Positions 53,836 to 63,255 of a stretch of 64,000 bases of DNA are shown one piece after another (within the stretch, counting starts at the first letter, position 1; every line of letters begins with the position of its first letter). The notes under the pieces were generated by a model. It saw only the letters and a program-made list of their open reading frames with translations, made no database searches and had not been told where the DNA came from. The stretch is from NCBI GenBank assembly GCA_009778065.1, contig WRKM01000019.1, forward strand, positions 1-64,000. Direction: 5' to 3'. Source of the stretch: Oscillospiraceae bacterium (lineage in GTDB: Bacteria > Bacillota > Clostridia > Oscillospirales > Ruminococcaceae). The position numbers were made by a program, and so were the translations under genes.

Positions 53836-54402
53836 ATGGCTACAACATACAGCACCACAACATTAAATTACACGCTGAAACACCGCTTTATTTGCGAACA
53901 ATGCAACACTCTTTCCGACTGGGTTTCAAAGGAAAAAAGTGTTCAGATTTCAAATAAAGTCGGCTATTTTACCAACACAAATATTTTACAAAACGAGCAA
54001 CAAAAATCTGTTACAGAGAGTTTTGCAAAAATTCAAGACGATATAAAAGAAAACTTAGACAAAGGAAAAAGCATTTCTTTTTTGGGTGTCGGGAAATGTA
54101 AATCATGCCGAAAAATCCAGTCGTGGTCAAAGTTGAGCGTTACACGTTTGGCGGTTTTGGTATGCGGTATAATATTAGGAGGGATAATAGCCTGTGCAGG
54201 ACTCACCTCAATAGTCGAATCGGATAGGTTACAGGGCGGCATTATTGGTTTAGGTTTGTTAGTTCCTTCGGCGGGCTATCTTTTAATTTACGACCTTCCG
54301 GCACGGGCAAGACATAAAAAGTACGCTGAAACTCTCGAAAAAAGGAATAGACCTGAAATCATGTTTGTCGTGGGTAATAATGTTATTAATCATATTAAAT
54401 AA
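53836..54402 (+). CDS. Zinc-ribbon membrane protein
   Basis: 188 residues from the ATG at 53836 (GAGGAGAG ahead; the track start 39 bases earlier lacks a site). Two CxxC pairs (FICEQCNT and GKCKSCRK) could bind one zinc ion. Two hydrophobic helices follow (about residues 107-127 and 140-160), then a cytoplasmic tail. No family recognised. 18 bases upstream of the small BamE-like gene. Confidence 0.62.
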   Translation: MATTYSTTTLNYTLKHRFICEQCNTLSDWVSKEKSVQISNKVGYFTNTNILQNEQQKSVTESFAKIQDDIKENLDKGKSISFLGVGKCKSCRKIQSWSKLSVTRLAVLVCGIILGGIIACAGLTSIVESDRLQGGIIGLGLLVPSAGYLLIYDLPARARHKKYAETLEKRNRPEIMFVVGNNVINHIK

Positions 54403-54420
54403 TTTTTGGAGGTGCTTAAA

Positions 54421-54723
54421 ATGGGCTTATTCAAGTCAAAAGAAAAAATCAAACAGGGAATCACCGCAGAAAACTTAATGGCTCTTAAAGAGGGTATGAC
54501 TGTCAAAGAAGCTATCCAAAGGGTCGGTGAGCCGCAGTTTGCAATGGAGTCAGCGGCGGCGTTCGCAATGTTCGGCTCTGTGCCGGAATGGGCAAAAGGC
54601 AAGGAAAACTGGGTTTATAAAACACCTTTTGGGGAATTTCAACTCATAGTACAAGATAAAAAGACAGTCGCAGAAGTGAAGTTCGTGGAAGGAGTTATTG
54701 AGAAAATCAATAATCAAAATTGA
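54421..54723 (+). CDS. Small cytosolic protein with a BamE/SmpA-like motif
   Basis: 100 residues from ATG 54421 (GGAGGTG in front). ALKEGMTVKEAIQRVGEPQF resembles the glycine-threonine loop of BamE/SmpA-fold domains, but there is no signal peptide. Role unknown. It ends 18 bases before the convergent zinc-ribbon gene. Confidence 0.55.
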   Translation: MGLFKSKEKIKQGITAENLMALKEGMTVKEAIQRVGEPQFAMESAAAFAMFGSVPEWAKGKENWVYKTPFGEFQLIVQDKKTVAEVKFVEGVIEKINNQN

Positions 54724-54740
54724 TTAAAGAAAAGGATTTA

Positions 54741-55931
54741 CTAAACTAACTCCCACAAAAATTTATCCGGCTCGTTAACAAATAACCCTCTCAGTTCATT
54801 ACACAAGATTTCATAATCCGCAAAAACAGGCGGTTTTTTTGAATCCTTATCAGAAACACGTCCGACTATGTAGGAGGTAGTTTTATTGTTTTCGATAAAT
54901 ATAATTTTCCTTGCGGTGTGAAAAAGGCTCGGCACACCTTTCCCATCGTCTTGATAAGATGGCGGGGTTGCTTTAACCTGCTTTAATTTATTAAAATAAA
55001 AGGGTGTTTCATCCATAACGATTCTGTCATGATAAAGTGTGATTTTTTGCGGCATATTCTTTATTTCTTTACGAGGTTTAACTACCGCATAAATAATAAC
55101 AGGTAATGATAAAATTAATAAAACAGGAACCGAAAAGAACCACGGATAACCTTGAACTTCTATATAAAAAACAGAAAAAACCGCAACAATTCCTATTATA
55201 ACAGACCACATAATGAGTTCGGAACTCATTTTTTTCTTCATTATGTTTTTATTAACATAAAATACGGAAGGTTTATCGTCATGTTTAATGTTATGTGAGT
55301 CCGAATCTTCTGTTTTTGCGGGAACGGGAATGACACCAATCGAATCAGCACACGAAATCATTTCCTCAAACGCTTTTTTTGTGAGAAAATTGCATTTATA
55401 ATCCTTGTGTTTGCCGTCGCTTTTATTGAACACGCGCAGAAATTTATCATTTCCCGACGGAATGATAGAATTAGTCGTATGCTTTACTACGTAAGAACCG
55501 AAAGTATATTTTTCACTTGAAAAGTTTAAGAATGATTGAATCTCGCTTCCTCTGAAAAAACTGACGCCTCTGTCTGACACGGTTATTTTAATATTGCGGC
55601 GATAAAAAGCAAAATACCCCGACAAGAAAAGTGCTCCCGCCCCAATAATGAGAATTACAGGCAGAGTGAAGACCTTGCTATAATCAATAAGGTGCATTTC
55701 AACATCTTTTTGTTCGCCGACCACAAGCGCGATAACTGCGCCGATAGACAAAAACAAGAGCAACAACACTACAAAACGGCTAATCATTGCCCCTTTTGTG
55801 GTTTTAAATTCTCTTTTTTCAGTATCAGCGTTTTGGGAGAATCGTTCGGGGAAAAATAACTCTGTATTACAATATCTGCAAAATCTTATATCATCGTGGT
55901 CGTATTTTAAACATCTCGGACATTTCTTCAT
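54741..55931 (-). CDS. Zinc-ribbon membrane protein with possible PH-like domains
   Basis: 396 residues. The N-terminus CPRCLKYDHDDIRFCRYC is a zinc ribbon of two CxxC pairs. Four hydrophobic helices come as two pairs (about residues 52-72 and 88-110; about 235-285), each followed by a beta-rich soluble part. The internal repeat of helix pair plus beta domain suggests duplication. No enzyme motif. It follows the ATP-binding protein gene by 45 bases. Confidence 0.55.
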   Translation of the reverse strand: MKKCPRCLKYDHDDIRFCRYCNTELFFPERFSQNADTEKREFKTTKGAMISRFVVLLLLFLSIGAVIALVVGEQKDVEMHLIDYSKVFTLPVILIIGAGALFLSGYFAFYRRNIKITVSDRGVSFFRGSEIQSFLNFSSEKYTFGSYVVKHTTNSIIPSGNDKFLRVFNKSDGKHKDYKCNFLTKKAFEEMISCADSIGVIPVPAKTEDSDSHNIKHDDKPSVFYVNKNIMKKKMSSELIMWSVIIGIVAVFSVFYIEVQGYPWFFSVPVLLILSLPVIIYAVVKPRKEIKNMPQKITLYHDRIVMDETPFYFNKLKQVKATPPSYQDDGKGVPSLFHTARKIIFIENNKTTSYIVGRVSDKDSKKPPVFADYEILCNELRGLFVNEPDKFLWELV

Positions 55932-55976
55932 TTTTAGGTATATCCTTTCTGTTTTATCGTTGAAAATTCTTATTTA

Positions 55977-57116
55977 TTAATCAGAATGTTTTAATATATA
56001 ATAAGCACCACGATTATTTCCGACTTTTTCAATAAGCTCATCATCAATCATACCCTTCAAAACGTCTCTGCCACGGCTTTCTTTTAATCCAAAAAGATTA
56101 GCGGCTTCAAGAGTAGTGATTTTGCCGTTTTCCGCAAGGTACGATAAAACCACTCTTTTTCTGTCCTCTTTTACTGCCGATTTACTGCCGATTACTGCCG
56201 ATTTACTGCCGATTACTGCCGATTTATCGCCGATTTTTTCTTGATTATCGCCGATTATCGCCGATTTATCGCCGATTTTCTCTTGATTATCGCCGATTAT
56301 CGCCGATTTATCGCCGACAATAGATAAATCGCGCTTGAAAATTACCTTGAAGAACAAGCCCTCTGTCTGAAATTCCGGCTCTTTCAGTCCTAACTTTTCC
56401 ATAGCTTGATTCATTCTTTTAATGCCCGTCCCCATGCGTTCAATGTAATGCACGCGATGCAACAAACTGGCGATAATTGGATTTCTCGTAATGCTCATAT
56501 TTCCGAAATTATCAGTTGTAATGCCCTTTGGTACAGTACCGGGATTAGTTATTTCCACGCGGTCATCATAAATCTCTACCATTACTCTCGCGCCTTTTTC
56601 AAAGTAATCACGGTGACAAACGGCATTAGTTATAGCCTCTCTTAAAGCATCTTCAGGTAACTCTAATATGTTTTGGCGTTGCACTGTTTTTATTTCGTAG
56701 CGAACTCTTAAATTGCGTTTCAAAAACACAATCGCATTATCAATGTTTTCGATAATTCCTCCGCTTAGATTTTTGGCATCTAAAATATCAACTTTTTCTG
56801 TGCCTTTATATAACGCACACACAACATGAGTAAAATCAAAGCGGACATTTTGGCTGTTATCCCTAAAAAACAGGATTCCTGCGTTAGTAAATGACAGCTC
56901 ACCTTTGCTTGACATTTCCGCACAACCTAAATTCCTCAAAGTCGATTCACGCGGTAAAATATCGCTAATACCCGATTTTTCAAAATAGGATTTATACGCT
57001 TCTTCATTGAATTCATCGGTTATTGGATAATCTTCATTGACAATCGAATCATAAATAACTTTGCCCTCGGTTTGCAAAAACTCAATAATACTATTTTGTA
57101 TTTTTATTATTCTCAC
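55977..57116 (-). CDS. ATP-binding (HATPase_c_4) regulator with winged helix, lacking the AlbA domain
   Basis: 379 residues. REAITNAVCHRDYFEKGARVMVEIYDDRVEITNPG (quoted in part) is the GHKL-type ATP-binding core of AlbA_2/RecG-like regulators (ALREAITNAVCHRDY; ITNPGTVP). The usual N-terminal AlbA domain is missing. Residues ~272-320 are seven 7-residue units (IGDKSAI, IGDNQEK, IGSKSAV) from 21-bp DNA repeats; a winged helix ends the protein (TLEAANLFGLKESRGRDVL). Probably a transcription regulator. Follows rhaD by 19 bases. Confidence 0.72.
   Translation of the reverse strand: MRIIKIQNSIIEFLQTEGKVIYDSIVNEDYPITDEFNEEAYKSYFEKSGISDILPRESTLRNLGCAEMSSKGELSFTNAGILFFRDNSQNVRFDFTHVVCALYKGTEKVDILDAKNLSGGIIENIDNAIVFLKRNLRVRYEIKTVQRQNILELPEDALREAITNAVCHRDYFEKGARVMVEIYDDRVEITNPGTVPKGITTDNFGNMSITRNPIIASLLHRVHYIERMGTGIKRMNQAMEKLGLKEPEFQTEGLFFKVIFKRDLSIVGDKSAIIGDNQEKIGDKSAIIGDNQEKIGDKSAVIGSKSAVIGSKSAVKEDRKRVVLSYLAENGKITTLEAANLFGLKESRGRDVLKGMIDDELIEKVGNNRGAYYILKHSD
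56175..56321. repeat. Seven 21-bp tandem repeats inside the ATP-binding regulator gene
   Basis: Units of the type GCCGATTTATCGCCGATT recur. Each unit adds seven residues, so copy-number change would keep the frame and alter only the linker between ATPase and winged helix. Confidence 0.8.
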
Positions 57117-57135
57117 CGCCTAAAAACCTCTTTCC

Positions 57136-57954
57136 CTATAGAAACCTCTCCGCTAAATCCACTCCAAACGCCTTCGCCAATTCTTTAAAATTGTCGGGCG
57201 TTATCGTCTGAAGTGTTTTTGCGTTCGCACTCATTATCTTGAGACGAATTTCTGCGGCTTTTTCGATAGTGTCGGCAAGCCCGAAAGTCAAATCAAAATC
57301 CTCGCCCGCGCAGAAAATTCCGTGATGCGCCCAGACTATAACATCATACTTATCCATAAGAGCCGCACTCTTTTCGGCAATATCTCTGCCGCCGCAAACC
57401 TCCCACGGCATAACCCCGACGCCATCCGGAAAAACAATGGCACACTCGGTAATCATCTCCCACAATTCTCGTGTGAAAGTCTTTTCGTCCAGCGGAAGTA
57501 AAAAGCTCAGTGCAATCAAATTCGTGGGATGGCAGTGGTATATAACCCTGTAAGAATCGCCTTTCGCCCGCTTTTTCGCCGCATGGTTCATGAGGTGACT
57601 GAGAAACTCGCTGGTGGGTTTTGAATCGTTATCTAAACCCCATAAAATCCTGTAACTTCCGCCGCTTTGGTCAAGCTCGCATACACCTATGTTTTCGGAA
57701 GGGAAAGGCTCAATGTTACGGAAAAACTTCCCCGAACCTGTCACGAGAAAGATTTCGTCTGCAAGTTCGGGAATTTTTGCGCCGAGCGATACCCACTGAG
57801 CTTTTGTATCAAAGCACCACCGCGCCTCGTCCGCCTCACTTTTTTTTAGCCTGTATGTTAAATTCCCGCCGTTACGCTCATGCCAACCTCTCGCATAACC
57901 ATCAGCCGCCATTCTGATAAACCCTTTAATAAAGCCTAAATCTGTTACATTCAT
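57136..57954 (-). CDS. rhaD: Rhamnulose-1-phosphate aldolase-like class II aldolase
   Basis: 272 residues of the RhaD/FucA zinc aldolase family. GWHERNGGNLTYRL, the FLVTGSGKFFRNI loop, zinc His in YHCHPTN and AHHGIFCAG, and the C-terminal helix match. It would cleave rhamnulose 1-phosphate to DHAP and lactaldehyde, but no rhamnose kinase, isomerase or transporter is near. A role in another sugar phosphate salvage is possible. Symbol by family resemblance. 21 bases after the ADP-ribosylglycohydrolase gene. Confidence 0.85.
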   Translation of the reverse strand: MNVTDLGFIKGFIRMAADGYARGWHERNGGNLTYRLKKSEADEARWCFDTKAQWVSLGAKIPELADEIFLVTGSGKFFRNIEPFPSENIGVCELDQSGGSYRILWGLDNDSKPTSEFLSHLMNHAAKKRAKGDSYRVIYHCHPTNLIALSFLLPLDEKTFTRELWEMITECAIVFPDGVGVMPWEVCGGRDIAEKSAALMDKYDVIVWAHHGIFCAGEDFDLTFGLADTIEKAAEIRLKIMSANAKTLQTITPDNFKELAKAFGVDLAERFL

Positions 57955-57975
57955 TACCTTTCCCCTTTTTAAATC

Positions 57976-59151
57976 CTATTTAAAATCAAAAGTTTCTGTG
58001 TCGCCCGAATAATCTCCTGTGTTTTCCGGATTTACTGCGTTTTGTGGCGGCTCTGTCTTATTTTTCTTTTGCTTAGGTCTTCTTTGGCTGAATACTGTGA
58101 CGCCTATCAGTTCTTCCCCCACGTCCATGATTAGATTATAATATTGGATTTTTTTAATCCAGCGTTTAGGAATCGACTCCGCACCCCTGTATGCCCCGAA
58201 AATCCCGCCGCAAAGCGCGGCGCATACTTCACTATCGCCGTCATGGTTAGCGGCAAGCCTTATGGCATCTGCAAAGCTCTCCGAGTGTATGAAAACGCAA
58301 AACAATGCAATAGCCAAAGCCTCCTCTGCATTTTTCCCCGTTCCGAGACGACTGACAGCGGTACGCGGCGAAACCGATTGGTCACGGACTAATCCGAGCA
58401 TAGCTTTAAGCGCATGCAATGTCTGCTCGTGTCCCTCATATTCTTTAAGGATTCGCATGACCATGTTCAGCGCGTCTTCAAGCGGCTCGCCGTTCATAAG
58501 CTCCGCAATCAGCGCAGAGTAACAACCCGCCGCAAGATAACCCGATGGCGAAGTATGGGTAATAGCCGCGAAATCCGCACCTGCCCGAAACGCTGTTTCT
58601 GCGTCATAATTGAAGTACAGCCCCGCAGGAAGCACACGCTTTAATCCGCCGTTATCATTGTTGCTGTTTACTCTGTGGATTAATCTGCCGTACTGATTAT
58701 CCCTTGCACTAAGCAGTGCATCTATATTTGTCCTGTCGGAATAACGATTCTTGTACAACCCCTTAGCCCTCAAGAGACGGCATTTACGGTGGTTTCTCTC
58801 CGTATCGAAAAGCCATGCGTATTCTTTTCCGGCTATTGTGTTAGTCTGGGTAAACAGCCAGAACTGATATGCGTAAAAAACATAAGTGGTATAATTAATC
58901 TCGCCGCCCCGCGCTTCTCTGTCCGCCCATATAATTCCGTCTGCGGTGAAAAGCGACATCTGCGTGGCATCGGTAAAAAGTGCGGTTTCTGTCTGTTTGC
59001 TTACTGCAAGCTCCAAACAGCCGTGCTTTTCAAACCTTCGGCATATATCGCTGAATTCCATCGCTCTTATCGGATAACCGAACGCATCGCCTATAGCGAA
59101 TCCGAGTAATGCACCCTCATACCTCTCGCGGGCGGAAATCTCCCTTGCCAT
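57976..59151 (-). CDS. ADP-ribosylglycohydrolase-family protein
   Basis: 391 residues. YEGALLGFAIGDAFGYPIR at the N-terminus and NHDGDSEVCAALCGGIFGAYRG near residue 305 form the two magnesium-binding motifs of DraG/ARH hydrolases; AAITHTSPSGYLAAGC is also typical. The family removes ADP-ribose from proteins, nucleic acids or small molecules. No ADP-ribosyltransferase was seen nearby, so the substrate is open. Asp/Gly-rich tail is disordered. 57 bases after rlmH. Confidence 0.87.
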   Translation of the reverse strand: MAREISARERYEGALLGFAIGDAFGYPIRAMEFSDICRRFEKHGCLELAVSKQTETALFTDATQMSLFTADGIIWADREARGGEINYTTYVFYAYQFWLFTQTNTIAGKEYAWLFDTERNHRKCRLLRAKGLYKNRYSDRTNIDALLSARDNQYGRLIHRVNSNNDNGGLKRVLPAGLYFNYDAETAFRAGADFAAITHTSPSGYLAAGCYSALIAELMNGEPLEDALNMVMRILKEYEGHEQTLHALKAMLGLVRDQSVSPRTAVSRLGTGKNAEEALAIALFCVFIHSESFADAIRLAANHDGDSEVCAALCGGIFGAYRGAESIPKRWIKKIQYYNLIMDVGEELIGVTVFSQRRPKQKKNKTEPPQNAVNPENTGDYSGDTETFDFK

Positions 59152-59208
59152 ATTTTAAAAACCGTCCCTTCTAAGCACTACGGAATAAACTATTTATGTC
59201 CGTCGTCC

Positions 59209-59673
59209 CTATTTGTGATATTTTCCGTTGTTTTGTATTGAAAAAGCTCTGTAAAGCTGTTCAAGCAACATTATCCGAGCAAACCTGTGAGGAAACGTCA
59301 TGTCCGAAAGCGAGAGCCGCAGGTCTGCACTCTGTTTAACGCTGTCTGAAAGTCCTGCCGAACTGCCTATAATAAAATTCAAGTCACACGGGTTTTTAAA
59401 TAATTTTCGGGCAAACCCCTCACTTGTAAACCTCTCACCCTCAGAGCAAAGCGCGATTTTAAAAGCCTTTGGGGATTTTATGTTTATCATGGCGGTTTCT
59501 TTTTCGAGTGCGGCTTTGACCTGCTCCGCAGACGGGTTTTGGTTGAGCTTTACGGGCATAAGCTCAATAATTTTTAACCTGCAATACGCCGAGAGTCTTT
59601 TTTCGTACTCGCTTGAATTATCTTTTAAATAGTTTTCTTTCAACTTTCCGAGTGCTATTATTGTAATATTCAT
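59209..59673 (-). CDS. rlmH: 23S rRNA pseudouridine-1915 N3-methyltransferase
   Basis: 154-residue SPOUT methyltransferase. NITIIALGKLKENYLKD at the start, IIGSSAGLSDSV (SAM-binding loop; most have GGSLGL) and the invariant C-terminal RAFSIQNNGKYHK are diagnostic. It starts 3 bases after the dacF stop. Confidence 0.96.
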   Translation of the reverse strand: MNITIIALGKLKENYLKDNSSEYEKRLSAYCRLKIIELMPVKLNQNPSAEQVKAALEKETAMINIKSPKAFKIALCSEGERFTSEGFARKLFKNPCDLNFIIGSSAGLSDSVKQSADLRLSLSDMTFPHRFARIMLLEQLYRAFSIQNNGKYHK

Positions 59674-59676
59674 CTG

Positions 59677-61074
59677 TCAGCGGCGAATATTTTTGCCCGT
59701 GCGGCGGTTTTTAGCCCGTTGACTGTTAATTATACGCAGAATGATTACAAAAACCGTCAGAGCCGCCACAAGAGCAACACCTGTCTGAAACCACCATTCG
59801 CCGAAAATCCCCGTGACATTATCCATAATTCTCGACTCAATCGACATACTTACGTCAGTAGCCGCAACCATGTCAATCCTCGCAAGCGTTTCACCTGATA
59901 ACACGAGTTCAATGACGCCGAGAATCTGCCCTTTTTCAATAGGAGCTTCTACCTCATCGTTAAAAGGCTTAGGTACGCGCAGAACGGCGGTTCTGTCGAG
60001 TCCTGAGGGTAACAGATAGCTGAAATCCGAAACGGGTTTTAGCTGTATACGGTCTTCTATGCCGTTTACTACGGGTAACTGCGCTACAATATCGTTTGCC
60101 GACATAATCGTCCTGTATTCCAAGGAACTGAACGCCCACTTATACAAAGCTAAATGGTCGCTGTAGGAATAGAATCCTCTGTCGCCCGGAACATCATGAT
60201 AAGGCGCACCGAGCGTAACAATCATATAAGTGTGTCCCTCCCGCGAGGCAATGGAAACAAGGTTAAAGTTCCCCGGCTCATATTCTGTGGTTTCTAAATT
60301 GTAAAAATAAGGCACGCTTCCGGTTTTTATTCCCTTTGCAAATTCGTAGTAATATGAACTGTCTTTAGCTAATAGCCTGTTAGTGTTCGTAAGAACCACG
60401 CCGTTCGGGTCTCTGCTGTTAGGGGGCATTTGGTAGTTCGCGGAACTTATAATATCCCTGAAAATCGGATATTTTTCATAAACATACCTTGCAATCAAAA
60501 ACATATCATAAGCGCAGGTATAATTATCTATTTGGTGAAGTCCGTGCGGATTTCCGAAATTAGTGTTAATACAGCCGAGTTCCGCCGCTTTTGCGTTCAT
60601 CATATCCACAAAATCCGAAATAGTCCCCGCGACGTTATACGCCAAAATATTAGCCACATCGCACGCCGAATAAATCATCAGCGCGTATAAACAATCAAGG
60701 TAGCTCAAATTTTCCTGTCCTATCATGATGTCAGCGGCAGCCGCATCCGTGAAATTCGGGTTTGAACCAAATCCGTGGTTCATATTATTCGTTACCTCTA
60801 CAAGCTCATCTAAATTCTCAATATTTTCAAGCACCACGAGAGCCGTCATAATTTTCGTGGTCGAGGCGGGATAAATTTTTTCAAGCTCGCTTTCTTTATA
60901 TACAGCTATATCTGTGTCGAGATGAACCATGAAAACTCCCTCGGAATAAATTTCTTCAATCCCCGGTTCAAAAGCAAAAACCCCTGAAAACCCGTTGTTA
61001 TCTATGCTTGGGATAATAAATAATACGGCGAATGCGACGATAATTAATTTTTTTAAGCCTCTCATATTTGACAA
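59677..61074 (-). CDS. dacF: D-alanyl-D-alanine carboxypeptidase (peptidase S11)
   Basis: 465 residues with a signal peptide (residues 1-30) and a C-terminal membrane helix plus basic tail (RAKNRRTGKNIRR). Trims peptidoglycan stem peptides. SxxK is YPASTTKIMTALVVLE near residue 70; the SxN box reads YSACDVAN, with Cys for Asn, a variant seen in Clostridia; KTG is in GIKTGSVPYF. Heads the rlmH run. The symbol dacF is by family; dacB/D are alternatives. Confidence 0.9.
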   Translation of the reverse strand: MSNMRGLKKLIIVAFAVLFIIPSIDNNGFSGVFAFEPGIEEIYSEGVFMVHLDTDIAVYKESELEKIYPASTTKIMTALVVLENIENLDELVEVTNNMNHGFGSNPNFTDAAAADIMIGQENLSYLDCLYALMIYSACDVANILAYNVAGTISDFVDMMNAKAAELGCINTNFGNPHGLHQIDNYTCAYDMFLIARYVYEKYPIFRDIISSANYQMPPNSRDPNGVVLTNTNRLLAKDSSYYYEFAKGIKTGSVPYFYNLETTEYEPGNFNLVSIASREGHTYMIVTLGAPYHDVPGDRGFYSYSDHLALYKWAFSSLEYRTIMSANDIVAQLPVVNGIEDRIQLKPVSDFSYLLPSGLDRTAVLRVPKPFNDEVEAPIEKGQILGVIELVLSGETLARIDMVAATDVSMSIESRIMDNVTGIFGEWWFQTGVALVAALTVFVIILRIINSQRAKNRRTGKNIRR

Positions 61075-61096
61075 ACCCCCTGTTTTGTATTATAAT
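61068..61096 (+). promoter_or_regulatory. Promoter of the sulfhydrylase gene
   Basis: TTGACA (61068-61073), 17-base spacer, TATAAT (61091-61096). ATTATAAT is self-complementary, so the divergent dacF gene may use the same -10. A leader of about 140 bases follows with an AGGAC/GTCCT stem and a GCGGC/GCCGC stem; no riboswitch class was recognised. Confidence 0.8.
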
Positions 61097-61245
61097 GAAT
61101 TGTAGGACATAAAAATGCCCGTCCTGTTATTCTTTATTTTAACACAAATCAAATGTAAATAAAAGTCTTTTTTGGAAATAATTACTTATTTTTTTAAATT
61201 AATAAATACAAAGTCGCGGCAACCGCCGCAGGGAAAGGAAAAAAC

Positions 61246-62517
61246 ATGCAGAAAAACTACGGATTTGAAACAAAGATGGTTCATGCCGGCTATGACGGAG
61301 ACGAGGCTACCCATTCCGTCACCCCGCCGCTATACCAGACAAACGCATATTATTTTGACGACGTAGAACACGCCAAGAGCCTTTTCGAGCTGTCAAAGTC
61401 CGGTAACATCTATACCCGTCTCATGAACCCGACTAACAACTTCTTGGAAGAACGCATAACCGCCTTAGAGGATGGCGTCGCATCTCTGGCGTTTTCGTCG
61501 GGACATGCGGCAATGTTCAATTCTTTTGTAAACCTGTGTCAAGCGGGCGATGAAATCGTTTCCTCTGCGAACATCTACGGCGGCGCAATCAATATGATGG
61601 GCGTAAGCCTGAAACGGCTCTGTATAAACGTAAAATTTGTAGACCCCGACGACTTTTCGGCATGGGAGAATGCAATAACAGACAAAACCCGATTATTCTT
61701 TACTGAACTGATAGGCAACCCAAACGCAAACATCAGCGATATTGAGAAAATCGGTGAAATCGCTCACAGGCACGGGATTCCTCTTATGGTAGACGGCACT
61801 CTGAACACTCCCTACCTCTGCCGCCCGTTAGAGCATGGCGCAGATATAGTGGTTCACAGTGCAACAAAATTCCTTTCGGGTCACGGGCAAGTCATGGCGG
61901 GAATAGTCGTTGACGGCGGTTTTGACTATAAAAATAACCCTCGTTTTCCGCTTTTTAACGAGCCTGATGTCTCTTATCACGGCATAGTTTTCGCAGATTT
62001 AGGTAAAGCGGCGTTTATTATGAGGCTCCGCGCATTGATTATGCGTGACCTCGGCTCGTGTCTCGCCCCCTTTAACGCTTTTATGACCTTACAGGGTGTA
62101 GAAACCCTGTCTCTACGCATTGAAAGAGCCTGCGAAAACGCTCTTAAAATCGCAAAGTTCCTTGAAGCCCACCCCGAAGTCGAAACCGTGAACTACTCCG
62201 GACTCGAATCAAGCAAATATAACGCCCTGCAAAAGAAATACCTGCCAAAGGGTGCAGGGACTGTCTTTACATTTAACATAAAAGGCGACCGCAATCGTGC
62301 CGCCCGTTTCATGGATTCGCTCACTATTATACGTAACGTCGCCAACTTAGGCGACATACGTACACAGGTGGTTCACCCCGCAACAACCACGCACAGCCAG
62401 CTTTCAGCGAAACAGCTTAACGACTCGCATATATGCGAGGGTACTGTACGTATTTCGGTGGGTATTGAATCAGTAGAAGATTTAATCGGCGATTTAGAAA
62501 AAGCATTGGCTGTATAG
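61246..62517 (+). CDS. O-acetylhomoserine sulfhydrylase-like PLP enzyme
   Basis: 423 residues of the Cys/Met metabolism PLP family. FETKMVHAGYDGDEATHSVTPPLYQTNAY starts the protein; the PLP lysine is in VHSATKFLSGHG and GTVRISVGIES closes it. It would make homocysteine from O-acetylhomoserine and sulfide, supplying methionine. AAAGGA precedes the ATG. Cystathionine gamma-synthase or lyase are close relatives; the 420-residue length and N-terminal phrase favour the MetY type. Confidence 0.9.
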   Translation: MQKNYGFETKMVHAGYDGDEATHSVTPPLYQTNAYYFDDVEHAKSLFELSKSGNIYTRLMNPTNNFLEERITALEDGVASLAFSSGHAAMFNSFVNLCQAGDEIVSSANIYGGAINMMGVSLKRLCINVKFVDPDDFSAWENAITDKTRLFFTELIGNPNANISDIEKIGEIAHRHGIPLMVDGTLNTPYLCRPLEHGADIVVHSATKFLSGHGQVMAGIVVDGGFDYKNNPRFPLFNEPDVSYHGIVFADLGKAAFIMRLRALIMRDLGSCLAPFNAFMTLQGVETLSLRIERACENALKIAKFLEAHPEVETVNYSGLESSKYNALQKKYLPKGAGTVFTFNIKGDRNRAARFMDSLTIIRNVANLGDIRTQVVHPATTTHSQLSAKQLNDSHICEGTVRISVGIESVEDLIGDLEKALAV

Positions 62518-62526
62518 GGTATAAAA

Positions 62527-63228
62527 ATGAAAAAATACGAAAATCTTATTTACATCACAGGCGACACTCACGGAGACCTAAGCCGCTTTAAAAAGGCAAA
62601 ACGTCTTAAAAAAGGAGATTTCCTGATTATTTGCGGCGATTTCGGTTTCATATGGGATGGCTCAAAAAAAGAAAAACGCCTTTTAAAGCGGCTCGGTAAG
62701 AAAAAATATCATATCCTTTTTGTGGACGGTATTCACGAGAATTTCAATGAACTAAGCTCCTACCCCGAAGAGGAATGGAACGGCGGGAGAAGCCGCCGTA
62801 TAAGCGGAAACCTTCGCTATCTCATGCGCGGTGAGGTTTTCACGCTCGGTAAAAAAAGGATTCTTACATTCGGCGGCGGACATATAGATACCTCAGCACC
62901 TGAAACAAACGACCAACCGTCCGAATTGCCGCCCGAGATTCAAAAGGAATCGGAATACAGAAACGGACTTCGGGCTTTAGCCGAACATAATGGCAGTGTA
63001 GATTATATAGTCAGCCACGAGGCACCGAGTAAAATAGCGGAGTTTTTAGAGCTGCCCAACTCCGACAAAAGCCGCGTCAACGCATACCTTGACATTCTCG
63101 GTGAAAGCTGTTCTTTTGAGCGTTGGTTCTTCGGGTATCATCACATTAACAGGGTCGTGACAAGCAAGTATTACGCGCTTTTCGACAGGATTATGCGGGC
63201 AGACGATATAATTAAAGCTAATAATTAA
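62527..63228 (+). CDS. Metallophosphoesterase (calcineurin-like)
   Basis: 233 residues. Metal motifs ITGDTHGDLSRF, ICGDFGFIWDG, GIHENFNEL (N/H) and SHEAPSK plus GYHHINR give the five-motif calcineurin fold. Substrate unknown; phage-type and housekeeping relatives exist. 9 bases after the sulfhydrylase gene. Confidence 0.88.
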   Translation: MKKYENLIYITGDTHGDLSRFKKAKRLKKGDFLIICGDFGFIWDGSKKEKRLLKRLGKKKYHILFVDGIHENFNELSSYPEEEWNGGRSRRISGNLRYLMRGEVFTLGKKRILTFGGGHIDTSAPETNDQPSELPPEIQKESEYRNGLRALAEHNGSVDYIVSHEAPSKIAEFLELPNSDKSRVNAYLDILGESCSFERWFFGYHHINRVVTSKYYALFDRIMRADDIIKANN

Positions 63229-63255
63229 AATATGACAAAAAGGAGACTTTCAAAA

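Noticed and set aside
61097-61245. SAM or T-box riboswitch before the sulfhydrylase gene
   Set aside because: The leader has only two short stems and no conserved core of those classes.
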